Source: Cnuibacter physcomitrellae (GTDB lineage Bacteria; Actinomycetota; Actinomycetes; Actinomycetales; Microbacteriaceae). Taken from it: a DNA stretch of 64,000 bases. The stretch is taken from positions 1,552,214-1,616,213 of the forward strand of contig NZ_BMHD01000001.1 in the NCBI RefSeq assembly GCF_014640535.1. Reading direction: 5' to 3'. Positions within the stretch are counted from its first letter, which is position 1. The number at the start of each line of letters is the position of its first letter. The notes beneath the pieces are model-generated. The model had not been told where the DNA came from and did not search any database. It worked only from the letters and a program-made list of their open reading frames with translations. The position numbers were made by a program, and so were the translations under genes. Shown one piece after another: positions 17,399 through 25,601 of this stretch.

Positions 17399-17410
17399 GC
17401 GCGCTCAGTC
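17393..17410. terminator. 18-bp perfect palindrome holding two convergent stop codons
   Basis: GACTGAGCGCGCTCAGTC reads the same on both strands. It contains the TGA of the GntR gene (17396-17398) and the TGA of the mutarotase gene (17405-17407). It may act as a compact shared terminator, although a loop would cost some central pairs. Confidence 0.6.
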
Positions 17411-17740
17411 GAGGTGCCAGACCTCGGTCATCCGCTCCCAGTTCGGCAGGCCCGAGCCCTCACGGAACGGGATCTGGCACGCGCTCGTCAGACGCCACCA
17501 GTCCTGCATGACCGGGTCCGCCTCCATCCGTGCCTGCGCCGCGTCGAGGTCGTCGCCCACGTAGTCGTAGGTGCCGACGATGACGTCGCCCAGGATGGAG
17601 ATGGTGAAGTCGCGGATGCCGGCTGCGGACGTCACGGCCTCCACGTGGGGCCACACCGCCGCGTGCAGCTCGAGGTACTCCGCCCGCTTCTCCGGGCGGA
17701 GCCTCGCGATCATGCCCACCCTGACCGGCCCCGTCGTCAC
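17405..17740 (-). CDS. L-rhamnose/L-fucose mutarotase (RhaM-like)
   Basis: A 111-residue RhaM/DUF718 mutarotase, which interconverts the anomers of 6-deoxy sugars. The family pattern RLRPEKRAEYLELHAAVWPHV lies near residues 14-34, with the catalytic-type His in ELHAAVWP, and WWRLTSACQIPF near the C terminus. The start is a GTG at 17740 overlapping the permease stop (GTGA), so translation is probably coupled. It is the last gene of the ABC-importer operon. Whether it prefers L-rhamnose or L-fucose cannot be read from sequence; the locus favours a 6-deoxyhexose in general. Confidence 0.85.
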   Translation of the reverse strand: MTTGPVRVGMIARLRPEKRAEYLELHAAVWPHVEAVTSAAGIRDFTISILGDVIVGTYDYVGDDLDAAQARMEADPVMQDWWRLTSACQIPFREGSGLPNWERMTEVWHLD

Positions 17741-18672
17741 TCCTTCGTCCCGCCCGCGGTGAGGCCGCTGACCAGGAACCGCTGCGAGAACAGGAAGATG
17801 ATGAGCACGGGCGCCACCGAGAGGATGGTCGCGAGGGCCAGGACCGGCAGGTCGATCGTCACCGAGGCCGCCGAGGTCGGGTTGAACAGCGGGACGTTCG
17901 ACAGCAGCTCCGCGAGCCCGACCTGGATCGGCGACTTCTTGCCCGGCACCATCACGAACGGCAGGAAGTAGTTGTTCCAGTTGCCCACCAGGCTGAAGAA
18001 GCCGACGAGCGCGATCACGGGCGTGGCCAGGGGCATCGCCACCTGGGCGAACACGCGGAACTCGCTCGCCCCGTCGATGCGCGCGGCGTTGAGGAGGTCG
18101 CGCGACACCGCCGTCGAGAAGTAGATGTAGGTGAGGTACACGCCGAACGGGTAGAAGGAGAACGGCAGGATCACCGACAGCGGCGTCCCCACCAGCTTCA
18201 CCGCGCTCAGCTCGAGGAAGGTCGGCAGCACGAGCGCCGTGTTCGGGATGAGCATCACGATGAGCGTGACCATGAGCAGCGTCCTGCGGAAGCGGAAGTC
18301 CACCATCGCCAGGGCGTACCCGGCCGGGATGCTGACCAGGAGCGTGAGGATCAGCGCCACCCCCGAGTAGAGGGTCGCGTTGCCGAGCCAGGTCCACACG
18401 ATGCCGTTCTGGAACGCCATGAGCTGATCCCAGTTGCTCGCCAGCTGTTCGAACCCGCCGAAGCTGAACGGGTTGTCGAGCAGCAGCTGGCGTCCGTCCT
18501 TGGTGGGGGCCAGGAGCAGCCAGACCATCGGCAGCACGAAGAACACCACGAAGAAGGCGATGACGACCCAGGCGACGACGCGTCCGAGCCATCGCGCCGG
18601 GCTCGGCTGCTCCACGGTGCGCGGAGCGGGGGTGGTCCGCTCGGGGCGGGTGGCCAGATCAGTCGCGCTCAA
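17737..18672 (-). CDS. Sugar ABC importer permease, MalG type
   Basis: A 311-residue inner-membrane permease of the carbohydrate uptake CUT1 group. About six membrane helices are seen, and the EAA loop that contacts the ATPase is LLNAARIDGASEFRVFAQVAMP. The start is a TTG at 18672 with AGGGG about 7 nt upstream; it overlaps the end of the preceding permease gene by 14 bp. No ATPase gene lies in the operon, which is common for CUT1 systems that share a housekeeping MsiK-like ATPase. Confidence 0.92.
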   Translation of the reverse strand: MSATDLATRPERTTPAPRTVEQPSPARWLGRVVAWVVIAFFVVFFVLPMVWLLLAPTKDGRQLLLDNPFSFGGFEQLASNWDQLMAFQNGIVWTWLGNATLYSGVALILTLLVSIPAGYALAMVDFRFRRTLLMVTLIVMLIPNTALVLPTFLELSAVKLVGTPLSVILPFSFYPFGVYLTYIYFSTAVSRDLLNAARIDGASEFRVFAQVAMPLATPVIALVGFFSLVGNWNNYFLPFVMVPGKKSPIQVGLAELLSNVPLFNPTSAASVTIDLPVLALATILSVAPVLIIFLFSQRFLVSGLTAGGTKE

Positions 18673-19612
18673 AGAGTCCCCCTCGGAAGACGAACAGGGC
18701 GGAGAGCCCGGCGGCGACGACGAGCAGCAGCAGCGAGATGGCCGCGGACCCGTTGAAGTCGTTCTGCTTGAACGCGAACAGGTAGGCGAGCTGGTTGAGC
18801 GAGTAGTCCGGCGGCACGACCCCCTTCGAGGCCTGCGAGAGCACGCGGGGCTCGACGAAGAGCTGGGTGCCTGCGGCCAGCGCCATGACCGCCATGTACG
18901 AGATCCACTTCCGCATCAGGGGGATCTGGATGTGCCAGGCGGTCTTGATGGTGCCCGCCCCGTCGATGCGCGCCGCCTCCATCACCTCGACGGGGATGTT
19001 GTTGAGGGCGCCGTACATGATGATGATCCAGCCGCCGGCGCCGGTCCAGAACGCGATCAGCGTGAAGATCACCGGCAGGTTGTCGAGGGCCACCGTCTGG
19101 ACGAAGGTCTCCATCCCGAACAGCTGGAGGACCCACGCGACGGGGCTCACGGTCGGGTCGAGGAGGAACAGCCACAGCATCACGCTCGACGCCCCGGCGA
19201 GCGCGCCCGGGATGTAGTAGAGGAACCGGACGGCGGAGGAGGCCCATCGGACCCGGATGGCGTGGACGATGAGGGCCATCAGCACGACCAGCACGGTGAG
19301 CGAGATCAGCCAGATGAGGACGAAGACGGCCACGTGCTGGACGGCCGGCCAGAACCGGTAGTCGTCGAACACCTTCGCGAAGTTGTCGGCGCCGACGAAG
19401 GCGCCGTTCTTCGTGAAGGCGAGGTACACGGCGTAGAGGGCGGGGAAGACCCCGAAGGCGAGGAGCAGGATCGTGTAGCCCGCCGAGAAGGCGTAGCCGA
19501 TACGGGTCTGGCTGCGGTCGGGACGCTTGCGACGGCGGGCGCCCCGCCGTCGGCCCTCGGTCTCGAGAGGGCCGACGGCGGGGGCCGTCTCCTGAGCGGT
19601 GGTAGTGATGAT
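18659..19612 (-). CDS. Sugar ABC importer permease, MalF type, non-standard start
   Basis: A CUT1 permease of about 317 residues. Six helices are visible and the EAA loop is EVMEAARIDGAGTIKTAWHIQIP. Helix 1 (IGYAFSAGYTILLLAFGVFP) lies upstream of the first GTG (19429) in the same open frame. From the TAA that ends the binding-protein gene (19633-19631) down to that GTG there is no ATG, GTG or TTG in frame. The best candidates are ATC codons at 19612 and 19609, with AGGA 6 nt before the second. I place the start at 19612 so that helix 1 is kept. A rare ATC start, a 3-base change, or a sequence error are all possible. Confidence 0.8.
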   Translation of the reverse strand: MITTTAQETAPAVGPLETEGRRRGARRRKRPDRSQTRIGYAFSAGYTILLLAFGVFPALYAVYLAFTKNGAFVGADNFAKVFDDYRFWPAVQHVAVFVLIWLISLTVLVVLMALIVHAIRVRWASSAVRFLYYIPGALAGASSVMLWLFLLDPTVSPVAWVLQLFGMETFVQTVALDNLPVIFTLIAFWTGAGGWIIIMYGALNNIPVEVMEAARIDGAGTIKTAWHIQIPLMRKWISYMAVMALAAGTQLFVEPRVLSQASKGVVPPDYSLNQLAYLFAFKQNDFNGSAAISLLLLVVAAGLSALFVFRGGLFERD

Positions 19613-19630
19613 CGATCCTGTCGTCAGGGG

Positions 19631-20989
19631 TTACTTGGTGTCGTAGCCCTGGACCTGGGCCTCGTTGAGGATCTCCTCCTGCCAGGCCGGCACCACGTCC
19701 GCGATCGTCTTGCCGCTGGCGAGGGCGGGGATGACGACCGAGGCGTACGCGGTCTCCGGGCTGAAGCTCGGGAAGCCCCAGCCGCCCCACACGCTGCTCG
19801 CGGCCGTCTGCACCGAGCCCTTGAAGTCGCCGGCGAAGAACCCGCTGGCGGCCTGGGTGTCGAGCCAGGTGGAGGCTGCGGAGTCGTAGGCCGGAAGTCC
19901 TGCGTTCAGCTTGGCGGCGGTGTCGGAGGAGGTGACGAACTCGAGGAAGGTCTTCACCGCGGCGAGGTTCTTGGAGTGGCTCGAGGCGTACCAGACCCCG
20001 CCGCCGACGTTGCCGGTGACCTCGTCCTCTCCGCTCCAGTACAGCGGGTCCGCGGCGCCGATCGTCCCGGCGGGGGCGTTGACGCTGTCGGGGTTCTGGA
20101 ACAGGGCTCCGGAGTACCACGCCGGGCCGGGCATCGCGACGATCTTGTCGGAGTACTTCGTCACGAAGTCCGAGCCGAAGACGCTGTCCTGCACGAGGGT
20201 GCCGTTGGCGACCATGGTGTCGAGCAGGTCGGTCATCTTCTTCGAGTGCTCGTCGTCGAAGTTCGAGGAGAACGTGTTCCCGTCGAGCTGGAAGATCGGG
20301 GCCTGCGCGCCCCAGTAGTACACATAGGGACCGACGAACGAGTCGCCCACGGTGCCGAGGATGTAGCCGGGGTGCTCGGCGGCGAGCTTCGTGCTCAGGG
20401 CCTCGTAGTCCTCCCAGGTCTTCGGGATGTCGTAGCCGAACTGGTCCAGGAGTGGCTTGTTGTACCAGAGCACGACCGGGGCGAGGTCGTTGCGGAGACC
20501 GTACACGGTGCCGTCCACGGTCATCGGGTCGAGGGCCCCGTCGGTGAACCCGTCGAGGAAGCTCTGGTCCAGGTACCCCTTGTTCAGGGCCGCGGCGAAG
20601 GCCTGGTTGCCGTTCGTCTCCTTGGCCGCCCAGGAGGCGTCGTTCGTCTGCGTCGAGAAGACGACGTCGGGCCAGCCCTCACCGGACTGGTCGAACAGCG
20701 CCATCTTGGTCTTGAACGTGTCGGAGCCGCCGGAGTTGCCGTCGTAGGTCTCGATGCTGATCGGGACGTCGGGGTTCTCCTCCTGGAACGCCTTGGCGAT
20801 CGGCTCGCGGGAGGCGTCGACCCACACCGTGATGGTGCTGCCGTCCTCCTGTTCGGCGGAGGGGAAGCCGAAGCCGCTGTCGGTGCCCGTGCTGCCACCC
20901 GAACAGGCGGAGAGGAGGCCGAGGGCAGCGAGCCCGGCTGTGATGGCGAGGGTCTTCGTGAAGCGACGACTGCGGCGCTGTGTTGCCAT
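19631..20989 (-). CDS. Sugar ABC importer binding lipoprotein
   Basis: A 452-residue extracellular solute-binding protein (family 1) anchored as a lipoprotein: basic N terminus, hydrophobic stretch and lipobox LLSAC around residue 29. It would deliver an oligosaccharide or 6-deoxy sugar to the two permeases that follow. The ATG at 20989 has AAAGGA 7-8 nt upstream. It is the first gene of an operon with both permeases and the mutarotase. A candidate GntR operator lies 67 bp upstream, so this operon is likely induced with the catabolic genes. Confidence 0.92.
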   Translation of the reverse strand: MATQRRSRRFTKTLAITAGLAALGLLSACSGGSTGTDSGFGFPSAEQEDGSTITVWVDASREPIAKAFQEENPDVPISIETYDGNSGGSDTFKTKMALFDQSGEGWPDVVFSTQTNDASWAAKETNGNQAFAAALNKGYLDQSFLDGFTDGALDPMTVDGTVYGLRNDLAPVVLWYNKPLLDQFGYDIPKTWEDYEALSTKLAAEHPGYILGTVGDSFVGPYVYYWGAQAPIFQLDGNTFSSNFDDEHSKKMTDLLDTMVANGTLVQDSVFGSDFVTKYSDKIVAMPGPAWYSGALFQNPDSVNAPAGTIGAADPLYWSGEDEVTGNVGGGVWYASSHSKNLAAVKTFLEFVTSSDTAAKLNAGLPAYDSAASTWLDTQAASGFFAGDFKGSVQTAASSVWGGWGFPSFSPETAYASVVIPALASGKTIADVVPAWQEEILNEAQVQGYDTK

Positions 20990-21055
20990 GTCACGTCCTT
21001 TGAGGGTCGACGTCGTTGACGACTGCCGCCGGCTCTGGCGGCTAGGTAGTAGTAG

Positions 21056-21074
21056 ATCATACATGTGATCTTTG
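21056..21074 (-). promoter_or_regulatory. Candidate GntR/FadR operator and -10 region
   Basis: ATCATACATGTGATCTTTG on the plus strand. Read toward the binding-protein gene it gives CAAAGAT, three bases, ATGTATGAT, so TATGAT may be the -10. It matches the site at 22928-22946 in 16 of 19 positions. It sits between the lactonase stop and the binding-protein gene. Confidence 0.65.
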
Positions 21075-21081
21075 CGGAACT

Positions 21082-21930
21082 CTAGACCTCCGCGAGCCGA
21101 TAGACCCTCTCCGCCGTACCCCCGAGCACGAGATCGCGGTCGGCGGGATCGAGCGGCTCGAGGATCGTGCCGAGCGCGTCCCACATCCGCTCGTAGCCAC
21201 CCGCGATCCGAGCCACCGGCCAGTCGCCGCCGTACATGAGGCGGCCGGGGCCGAAGAGCTCGAGGGCATCGTCGACGAACGGGCGGAGCGAGTCCACCGT
21301 CCACGCCGCGGGGTCGCCGACGGCCGAGTAGAGGCCCGAGACCTTCGCCGACGCCCGGGGGTTCTCCGCCACGGCGGCGAGCAGCTCGCGCCACTGCGCC
21401 CGCTCCGCCTCCCCGTGACCGATCGGCGGCTTGCCGAGGTGGTCGACGACGAGGCCCAGATCCGGATGCCGCTCGCCGATCGCGACGAGCTCGGCGAGCG
21501 CGGCAGGATCCTTCGTGGGGAAGTCGAGCGTCAGCCCGGCGGCCGCGAGCATCGAGAGCGACTCGTCCTGGGCCATGCCGGCCAGCCATCCCGGCGGCAG
21601 CTCGTGCACGAGCGAGCGGATGCCCACGACGAGCGGCTCCTCGGCCAGCCGGTCGAGGGCGGCCGGGACGAGGTCGGGCCGATCCAGCGGCACCCAGCCG
21701 ACGATGCCGACCACCTCGGGATGCCGTCGGGCCACGTCGATCATCAGCTCGGTGTCCGCGGCCTCGTCCGACGCCTGGACGAGCACGGCCCCGCCGACGC
21801 CCACGGCGGAGAGGGTGGGCAGGATCTCCTCGATGGCGTGATCGCGATGGAGGATCCCCGCATCCTCGGTCAGCCAGGGGTACCGGGCGCGTCCGAGGTC
21901 CCAGACGTGCAGATGGGCGTCGATGATCAT
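21082..21930 (-). CDS. Amidohydrolase-family lactonase (L-fuconolactonase-like)
   Basis: A 282-residue TIM-barrel amidohydrolase (Amidohydro_2). The metal motif HLH lies in MIIDAHLHVWD; VDHLGKPPI and the late Asp in YGGDWPVA complete the site. Members of this group open sugar lactones such as L-fucono-1,4-lactone and L-rhamnonolactone. Its ATG overlaps the stop of the aldo/keto reductase gene by 4 bp (ATGA), so oxidation and lactone hydrolysis are translated together. Substrate is inferred from context. Confidence 0.86.
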   Translation of the reverse strand: MIIDAHLHVWDLGRARYPWLTEDAGILHRDHAIEEILPTLSAVGVGGAVLVQASDEAADTELMIDVARRHPEVVGIVGWVPLDRPDLVPAALDRLAEEPLVVGIRSLVHELPPGWLAGMAQDESLSMLAAAGLTLDFPTKDPAALAELVAIGERHPDLGLVVDHLGKPPIGHGEAERAQWRELLAAVAENPRASAKVSGLYSAVGDPAAWTVDSLRPFVDDALELFGPGRLMYGGDWPVARIAGGYERMWDALGTILEPLDPADRDLVLGGTAERVYRLAEV

Positions 21931-22889
21931 GCGATCTCCTCCAGTTCGGTCCAGAGCTCAGGGGGGATGACGGCACGGTATCGCTCGACGGTGCTCCTGA
22001 CCTGCTCGGCGGTCCGGACGCCGACGACGACCGAGGCGACGACCGGATGGCGGAGCGGGAACTGGACCGCGGCGTCCGGCAGCGTGACACCCGCCTCGCG
22101 GCACAGCTCGGCCATGCGGCGCGCACGCCGCAGGAGCTCGGGCGGCGCCTGATCGTAGTCGAACCTCGCGTCGTCCGGCACCTCCGGGCGCGACAGCAGG
22201 CCCGAGTTGTAGACCGCCGCGGCGACGATCGAGACGCCGTGCTCCTCCGCCGCGGGCAGGAGGTCCTCCTCCGCGGTCCGGTCGAGGAGCGTGAGCCGCC
22301 CCGCCACCATCACGACGTCGACGTCGCACTCGCGCACGAAGCGCGCGAGCATGGCCGACTGGTTCATCCCGGCGCCGATCGCCCGCACGACACCCTGGTC
22401 CCTGAGCTCCCGGAGCGCCGCGATGCCCGTGGTCGACGCGGCCTCCCAGTGCTGATCCGGGTCGTGGAGGTAGGCGATGTCGATGCGATCGAGCCCGAGG
22501 CGCTCGAGACTCTCCTCGACGGACCGCAGGACGCCGTCACGGCTGAAGTCCCACCGGCGCCGATGCGTGGCCGGGACGGCGAAGCCGTCGTCGTCCCGCT
22601 CCCCCGCGGCCGCGAGCTCCGGGGTCGGCACGAGCAGACGCCCCACCTTCGTCGACAGCACGTAGGTGTCGCGGTCCCGGCCGGCGAGCGCCTCACCGAG
22701 CCGGCGCTCGGAGAGCCCGATGCCGTAGTGGGGCGCGGTGTCGAAGTACCGGATCCCCGCATCCCACGCCGCGTCGACGGCGGCTCGGGCCTCCTCGTCG
22801 GTGGTCTCCCGATAGAGGCTTCCCAGCTGAGCGGCTCCGAATCCGATCTCGGTCAGCTCCACCCCGGCCGCGGTCCGTCGTGTCTGCAT
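21927..22889 (-). CDS. Aldo/keto reductase, L-fucose (D-threo-aldose) dehydrogenase-like
   Basis: A 320-residue NAD(P)-dependent aldo/keto reductase. The catalytic tetrad is visible as Asp and Tyr in RYFDTAPHYG, Lys in LSTKVGR and His in AYLHDPDQH. The sequence resembles the D-threo-aldose / L-fucose dehydrogenase branch, which oxidises the sugar to its lactone, and the next gene is a lactonase. The ATG at 22889 is preferred to a GTG at 22895, because GAGGAGG ends 7 nt before the ATG but only 1 nt before the GTG. A candidate GntR operator is 39 bp upstream. Confidence 0.87.
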   Translation of the reverse strand: MQTRRTAAGVELTEIGFGAAQLGSLYRETTDEEARAAVDAAWDAGIRYFDTAPHYGIGLSERRLGEALAGRDRDTYVLSTKVGRLLVPTPELAAAGERDDDGFAVPATHRRRWDFSRDGVLRSVEESLERLGLDRIDIAYLHDPDQHWEAASTTGIAALRELRDQGVVRAIGAGMNQSAMLARFVRECDVDVVMVAGRLTLLDRTAEEDLLPAAEEHGVSIVAAAVYNSGLLSRPEVPDDARFDYDQAPPELLRRARRMAELCREAGVTLPDAAVQFPLRHPVVASVVVGVRTAEQVRSTVERYRAVIPPELWTELEEIA

Positions 22890-22927
22890 CGTCACGCCTC
22901 CTCGTCGAGTGTCTGGATGCGCCAGAC

Positions 22928-22946
22928 ATCATACATAGTATCTTTG
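22928..22946 (-). promoter_or_regulatory. Candidate GntR/FadR operator and -10 region
   Basis: ATCATACATAGTATCTTTG on the plus strand, oriented toward the aldo/keto reductase gene as CAAAGAT, three bases, ATGTATGAT. TATGAT can serve as -10. It is one of three matching elements in the window, all with the same orientation relative to the gene they precede. Confidence 0.65.
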
Positions 22947-22965
22947 TGGACTCGACGCCGTCCGC

Positions 22966-24474
22966 CTAGCGGGTGGGGAGCACGAGCACTCCGTCGACGC
23001 GGCGCGGGATCGACAGGTCGTCGTCGCGCAGCTCCGCCGGCAGCACCGCGGCGGGCGCGTTCTGCCAGGCGACGGGGCGCAGCCACCGGCGGATCGCCGT
23101 CACGCCCACGGACGTGTGCTGGGTGTTCGTGGCCGGCCACGGACCTCCGTGGTGCTGCGCCCACGACACGCGGACCCCGGTCGGGTACCCGTTGAAGACG
23201 AGCCGACCCGCGAACGGCTGGAGCGAGGCCGCGAGGTCGGCCACCAGCTCCTCCTCGTCGGGCTCGGAGTGCACCGTCGCGGTCAGCGAGCGCGGTACGC
23301 GTCCGATCGCCTCGACGACCTGGTCGATCGAGTCGTACCTCACGGCGACGATCATCGGCCCGAAGCACTCCTCGGCGAGCTCCGCCGAGAGCTCGGTCGC
23401 CGTGGTCTCGAGCATGGTCGGCGGCACGGTGTACCCCTCCCCCTCGGCCTCCCGCCCGCGGGCGAGCGCTCGCGCCCCCGCCTCGACGAGACGGCCCTCG
23501 ATCGCGTCGAACGACCCGCGGATGCGCGAGTTGAGGAGGACCCCGGCCCCGGCGTCGTCGGTGAGGGACGCGAGCGCGGAGACGAGCCCGTCGCCCGCTG
23601 CCCCCGTCGGCACGAAGGCCAGCCCGGGCTTGGTGCACAGCTGCCCCGCCGATCCGGTGTACGAGGCGAACAGCCCCTCGGCGATGGCGGCCGAGCGCGC
23701 CGCGGCCGCGCCGGCGGTGACGACGAGCGGGTTGATGCTCGACAGCTCCCCGAAGAACGGGATCGGCTCGGGCCGGGTGGCGATCGCGGCCTGGAGGGCC
23801 TCGGCCGCGCCGAGGGACCCGGTGAAGCCCACCGCCGTGATGTTCGGGTCCGTCACGAGCCGGGTCCCGGCCTCCTGCCCGTACACGATGCCGATCGTCC
23901 CCTCGGGCGCACCGACCGAGCGAGCGGCCGCGAGGAGGGTCTCGTACGACAGGGCCGAGGTGAGCGGATGCGAGCCGTGCGCCTTGGCGACCACGGGGCA
24001 TCCGGCGGCCAGCGCCGAGGCGACGTCGCCGCCGAGGACGGAGAAGGCGAAGGGGAAGTTGCTCGACCCGAAGACCGCGACGGGGCCGGTCGGCACGAGC
24101 ATGCGGCGCACGTCGGGCTGCGGCCCGAGAGGCGTCTCCCCGGCGTGGTCGATGGCGGCCTCGAGGTACGACCCCTCCCGGATGGCGGACGCGAACAGCG
24201 AGAGCTGGAACGCACTGCGACTGAGCTCCCCGTTCAGGCGCGCGGCGGTCAGCCCGGTCTCGGACTCCGCCGTGGAGACGAGCTGCTCGCGGCTGCCCTC
24301 GAGGGCGACGGCCATCGCGTCGAGCATCTCGGCGCGGAACTCGCGCCCGAGCGAGGCGAGGTCGCGGGCCGCCGAGGCGGCCAGCGCGGCGATCGCGGCG
24401 ACCTCCTCCGGGGAGGTCTTCTCGAGATCGGTGGCAGCGCTGACACCGGTGCGGGGGTCTGTCGTGGTGATCAT
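22966..24474 (-). CDS. Aldehyde dehydrogenase, 2,5-dioxovalerate type
   Basis: A 502-residue NAD(P)-dependent aldehyde dehydrogenase of the branch that oxidises alpha-ketoglutaric semialdehyde (2,5-dioxovalerate) in oxidative sugar-acid pathways. Catalytic Cys280 lies in GQLCTKPG, the general base Glu243 in FFGELSS and Asn139 in GSSNFPFAFS. GFTGS at 216-220 is the cofactor loop. It is last in the minus-strand run that begins with the CoA-transferase, 32 bp after the LacI gene. Other aldehydes (lactaldehyde, for example) remain possible. Confidence 0.88.
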   Translation of the reverse strand: MITTTDPRTGVSAATDLEKTSPEEVAAIAALAASAARDLASLGREFRAEMLDAMAVALEGSREQLVSTAESETGLTAARLNGELSRSAFQLSLFASAIREGSYLEAAIDHAGETPLGPQPDVRRMLVPTGPVAVFGSSNFPFAFSVLGGDVASALAAGCPVVAKAHGSHPLTSALSYETLLAAARSVGAPEGTIGIVYGQEAGTRLVTDPNITAVGFTGSLGAAEALQAAIATRPEPIPFFGELSSINPLVVTAGAAAARSAAIAEGLFASYTGSAGQLCTKPGLAFVPTGAAGDGLVSALASLTDDAGAGVLLNSRIRGSFDAIEGRLVEAGARALARGREAEGEGYTVPPTMLETTATELSAELAEECFGPMIVAVRYDSIDQVVEAIGRVPRSLTATVHSEPDEEELVADLAASLQPFAGRLVFNGYPTGVRVSWAQHHGGPWPATNTQHTSVGVTAIRRWLRPVAWQNAPAAVLPAELRDDDLSIPRRVDGVLVLPTR

Positions 24475-24506
24475 CGTGTGTCCTTTCGGGAGACCGAGGA
24501 GGGGAG

Positions 24507-25601
24507 TCAGGCGCTCTCGCGGGCGACGACGGCGAAGCCGAGGTCGACGCGGCGGACGTCGTCGGAGCGATGGGTCATGCGCTGCAGCAGCAGCTCGCCG
24601 GCCACCGTGCCGATCTCGCGGTTGGGCGCCGAGACGGTGGTCAGCGTGGGCGCGAGGTAGCGGGCGAGCTCGAAGTCGCCGAACCCGGTGATGGCGAGGT
24701 CGCCGGGCACCGAGATGCCCTGCCTGCCCGCCTCGAGGATGGCGCCGGCGGCGAAGACGTCGCTGGCGAACATGAGGACGTCGGTCTCGGGATGCAGGGA
24801 TCGCGCCTGGTGCAGCAGCGCCTTGCCCGTCTCCAGGTCGACCCGGGCGGTGCCGGAGTCGACGACGCGGATGGCCTCGCCGGGGAACAGCTCGGCGACC
24901 GTCTCCTCGAACGCCGCGCGGCGCTTGGCCGCGCGGAAGTCGCCGGTCTGCAGCGACCCGGCGAAGGTGGGGTGCCGGTACCCGCGGCCGTGCGCGTACT
25001 CGACGATGGCGCGGATGGCGTCGTGGTTGGAGAAGCCGACGAGGGAGTCGATCGGGGCGTCCGTCATCTCCCAGGTCTCGACGACCGGCACCTTCGACTC
25101 GCGGAGGAGGTGCGTGGTCCGCTCCGTGTGGGTGGTGCCCACGATGAAGAAGCCGTCGGGACGGCGGCCGAGGAACGAACGGACGAGGTCCTCCTCGTGC
25201 GAGGGCCGGTAGCCGGTCGATCCGAGGAAGAGCTGGTACCCGGCCGGGCCGAGCACCTCCTCCAGCCCGTGCAGAGCATCCGCGAACACCGAGGCACTGA
25301 CGTCGGGCACGAGCACGGCGACGGTCATGCTCCGGTTGGAGGCGAGGTTCGAGGCGGCGAGGTTCGGCACGTAGCCGGTGGCCGCGATCGAGGAGCGCAC
25401 CCGCTCCAGGGTGAACTCGGACACCAGCTCGGGCGCTCGGATGGAGCGGGACACGGTCTGCGGCGAGACCCCGGCGTGCACGGCGACGTCGTTGAGCGTC
25501 ACCGTCTGCGTCGACCGCCGGGTGAGCCTCGGCCCTGCCGCGGCGGCCTCGAGGTCGGCGGCGGGGTCGAGGTCGGCGACGACCTCGAGCCCCGGGGTCA
25601 C
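24507..25601 (-). CDS. LacI-family regulator
   Basis: A transcription factor of about 364 residues. The LacI headpiece starts at VTLNDVAVHAGVSPQTVSRS, followed by the hinge NLAASNLASNRS and a periplasmic-binding-protein-like sugar domain. A GTG at 25601 overlaps the stop of the FAH gene (GTGA), giving a 35-residue tail before the headpiece. The alternative GTG at VTLNDV would give the usual LacI length. Likely operators are the AGCGCT-centred palindromes at 34328-34341 and 30095-30108, the latter on the promoter of its own probable operon. Confidence 0.9.
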   Translation of the reverse strand: MTPGLEVVADLDPAADLEAAAAGPRLTRRSTQTVTLNDVAVHAGVSPQTVSRSIRAPELVSEFTLERVRSSIAATGYVPNLAASNLASNRSMTVAVLVPDVSASVFADALHGLEEVLGPAGYQLFLGSTGYRPSHEEDLVRSFLGRRPDGFFIVGTTHTERTTHLLRESKVPVVETWEMTDAPIDSLVGFSNHDAIRAIVEYAHGRGYRHPTFAGSLQTGDFRAAKRRAAFEETVAELFPGEAIRVVDSGTARVDLETGKALLHQARSLHPETDVLMFASDVFAAGAILEAGRQGISVPGDLAITGFGDFELARYLAPTLTTVSAPNREIGTVAGELLLQRMTHRSDDVRRVDLGFAVVARESA

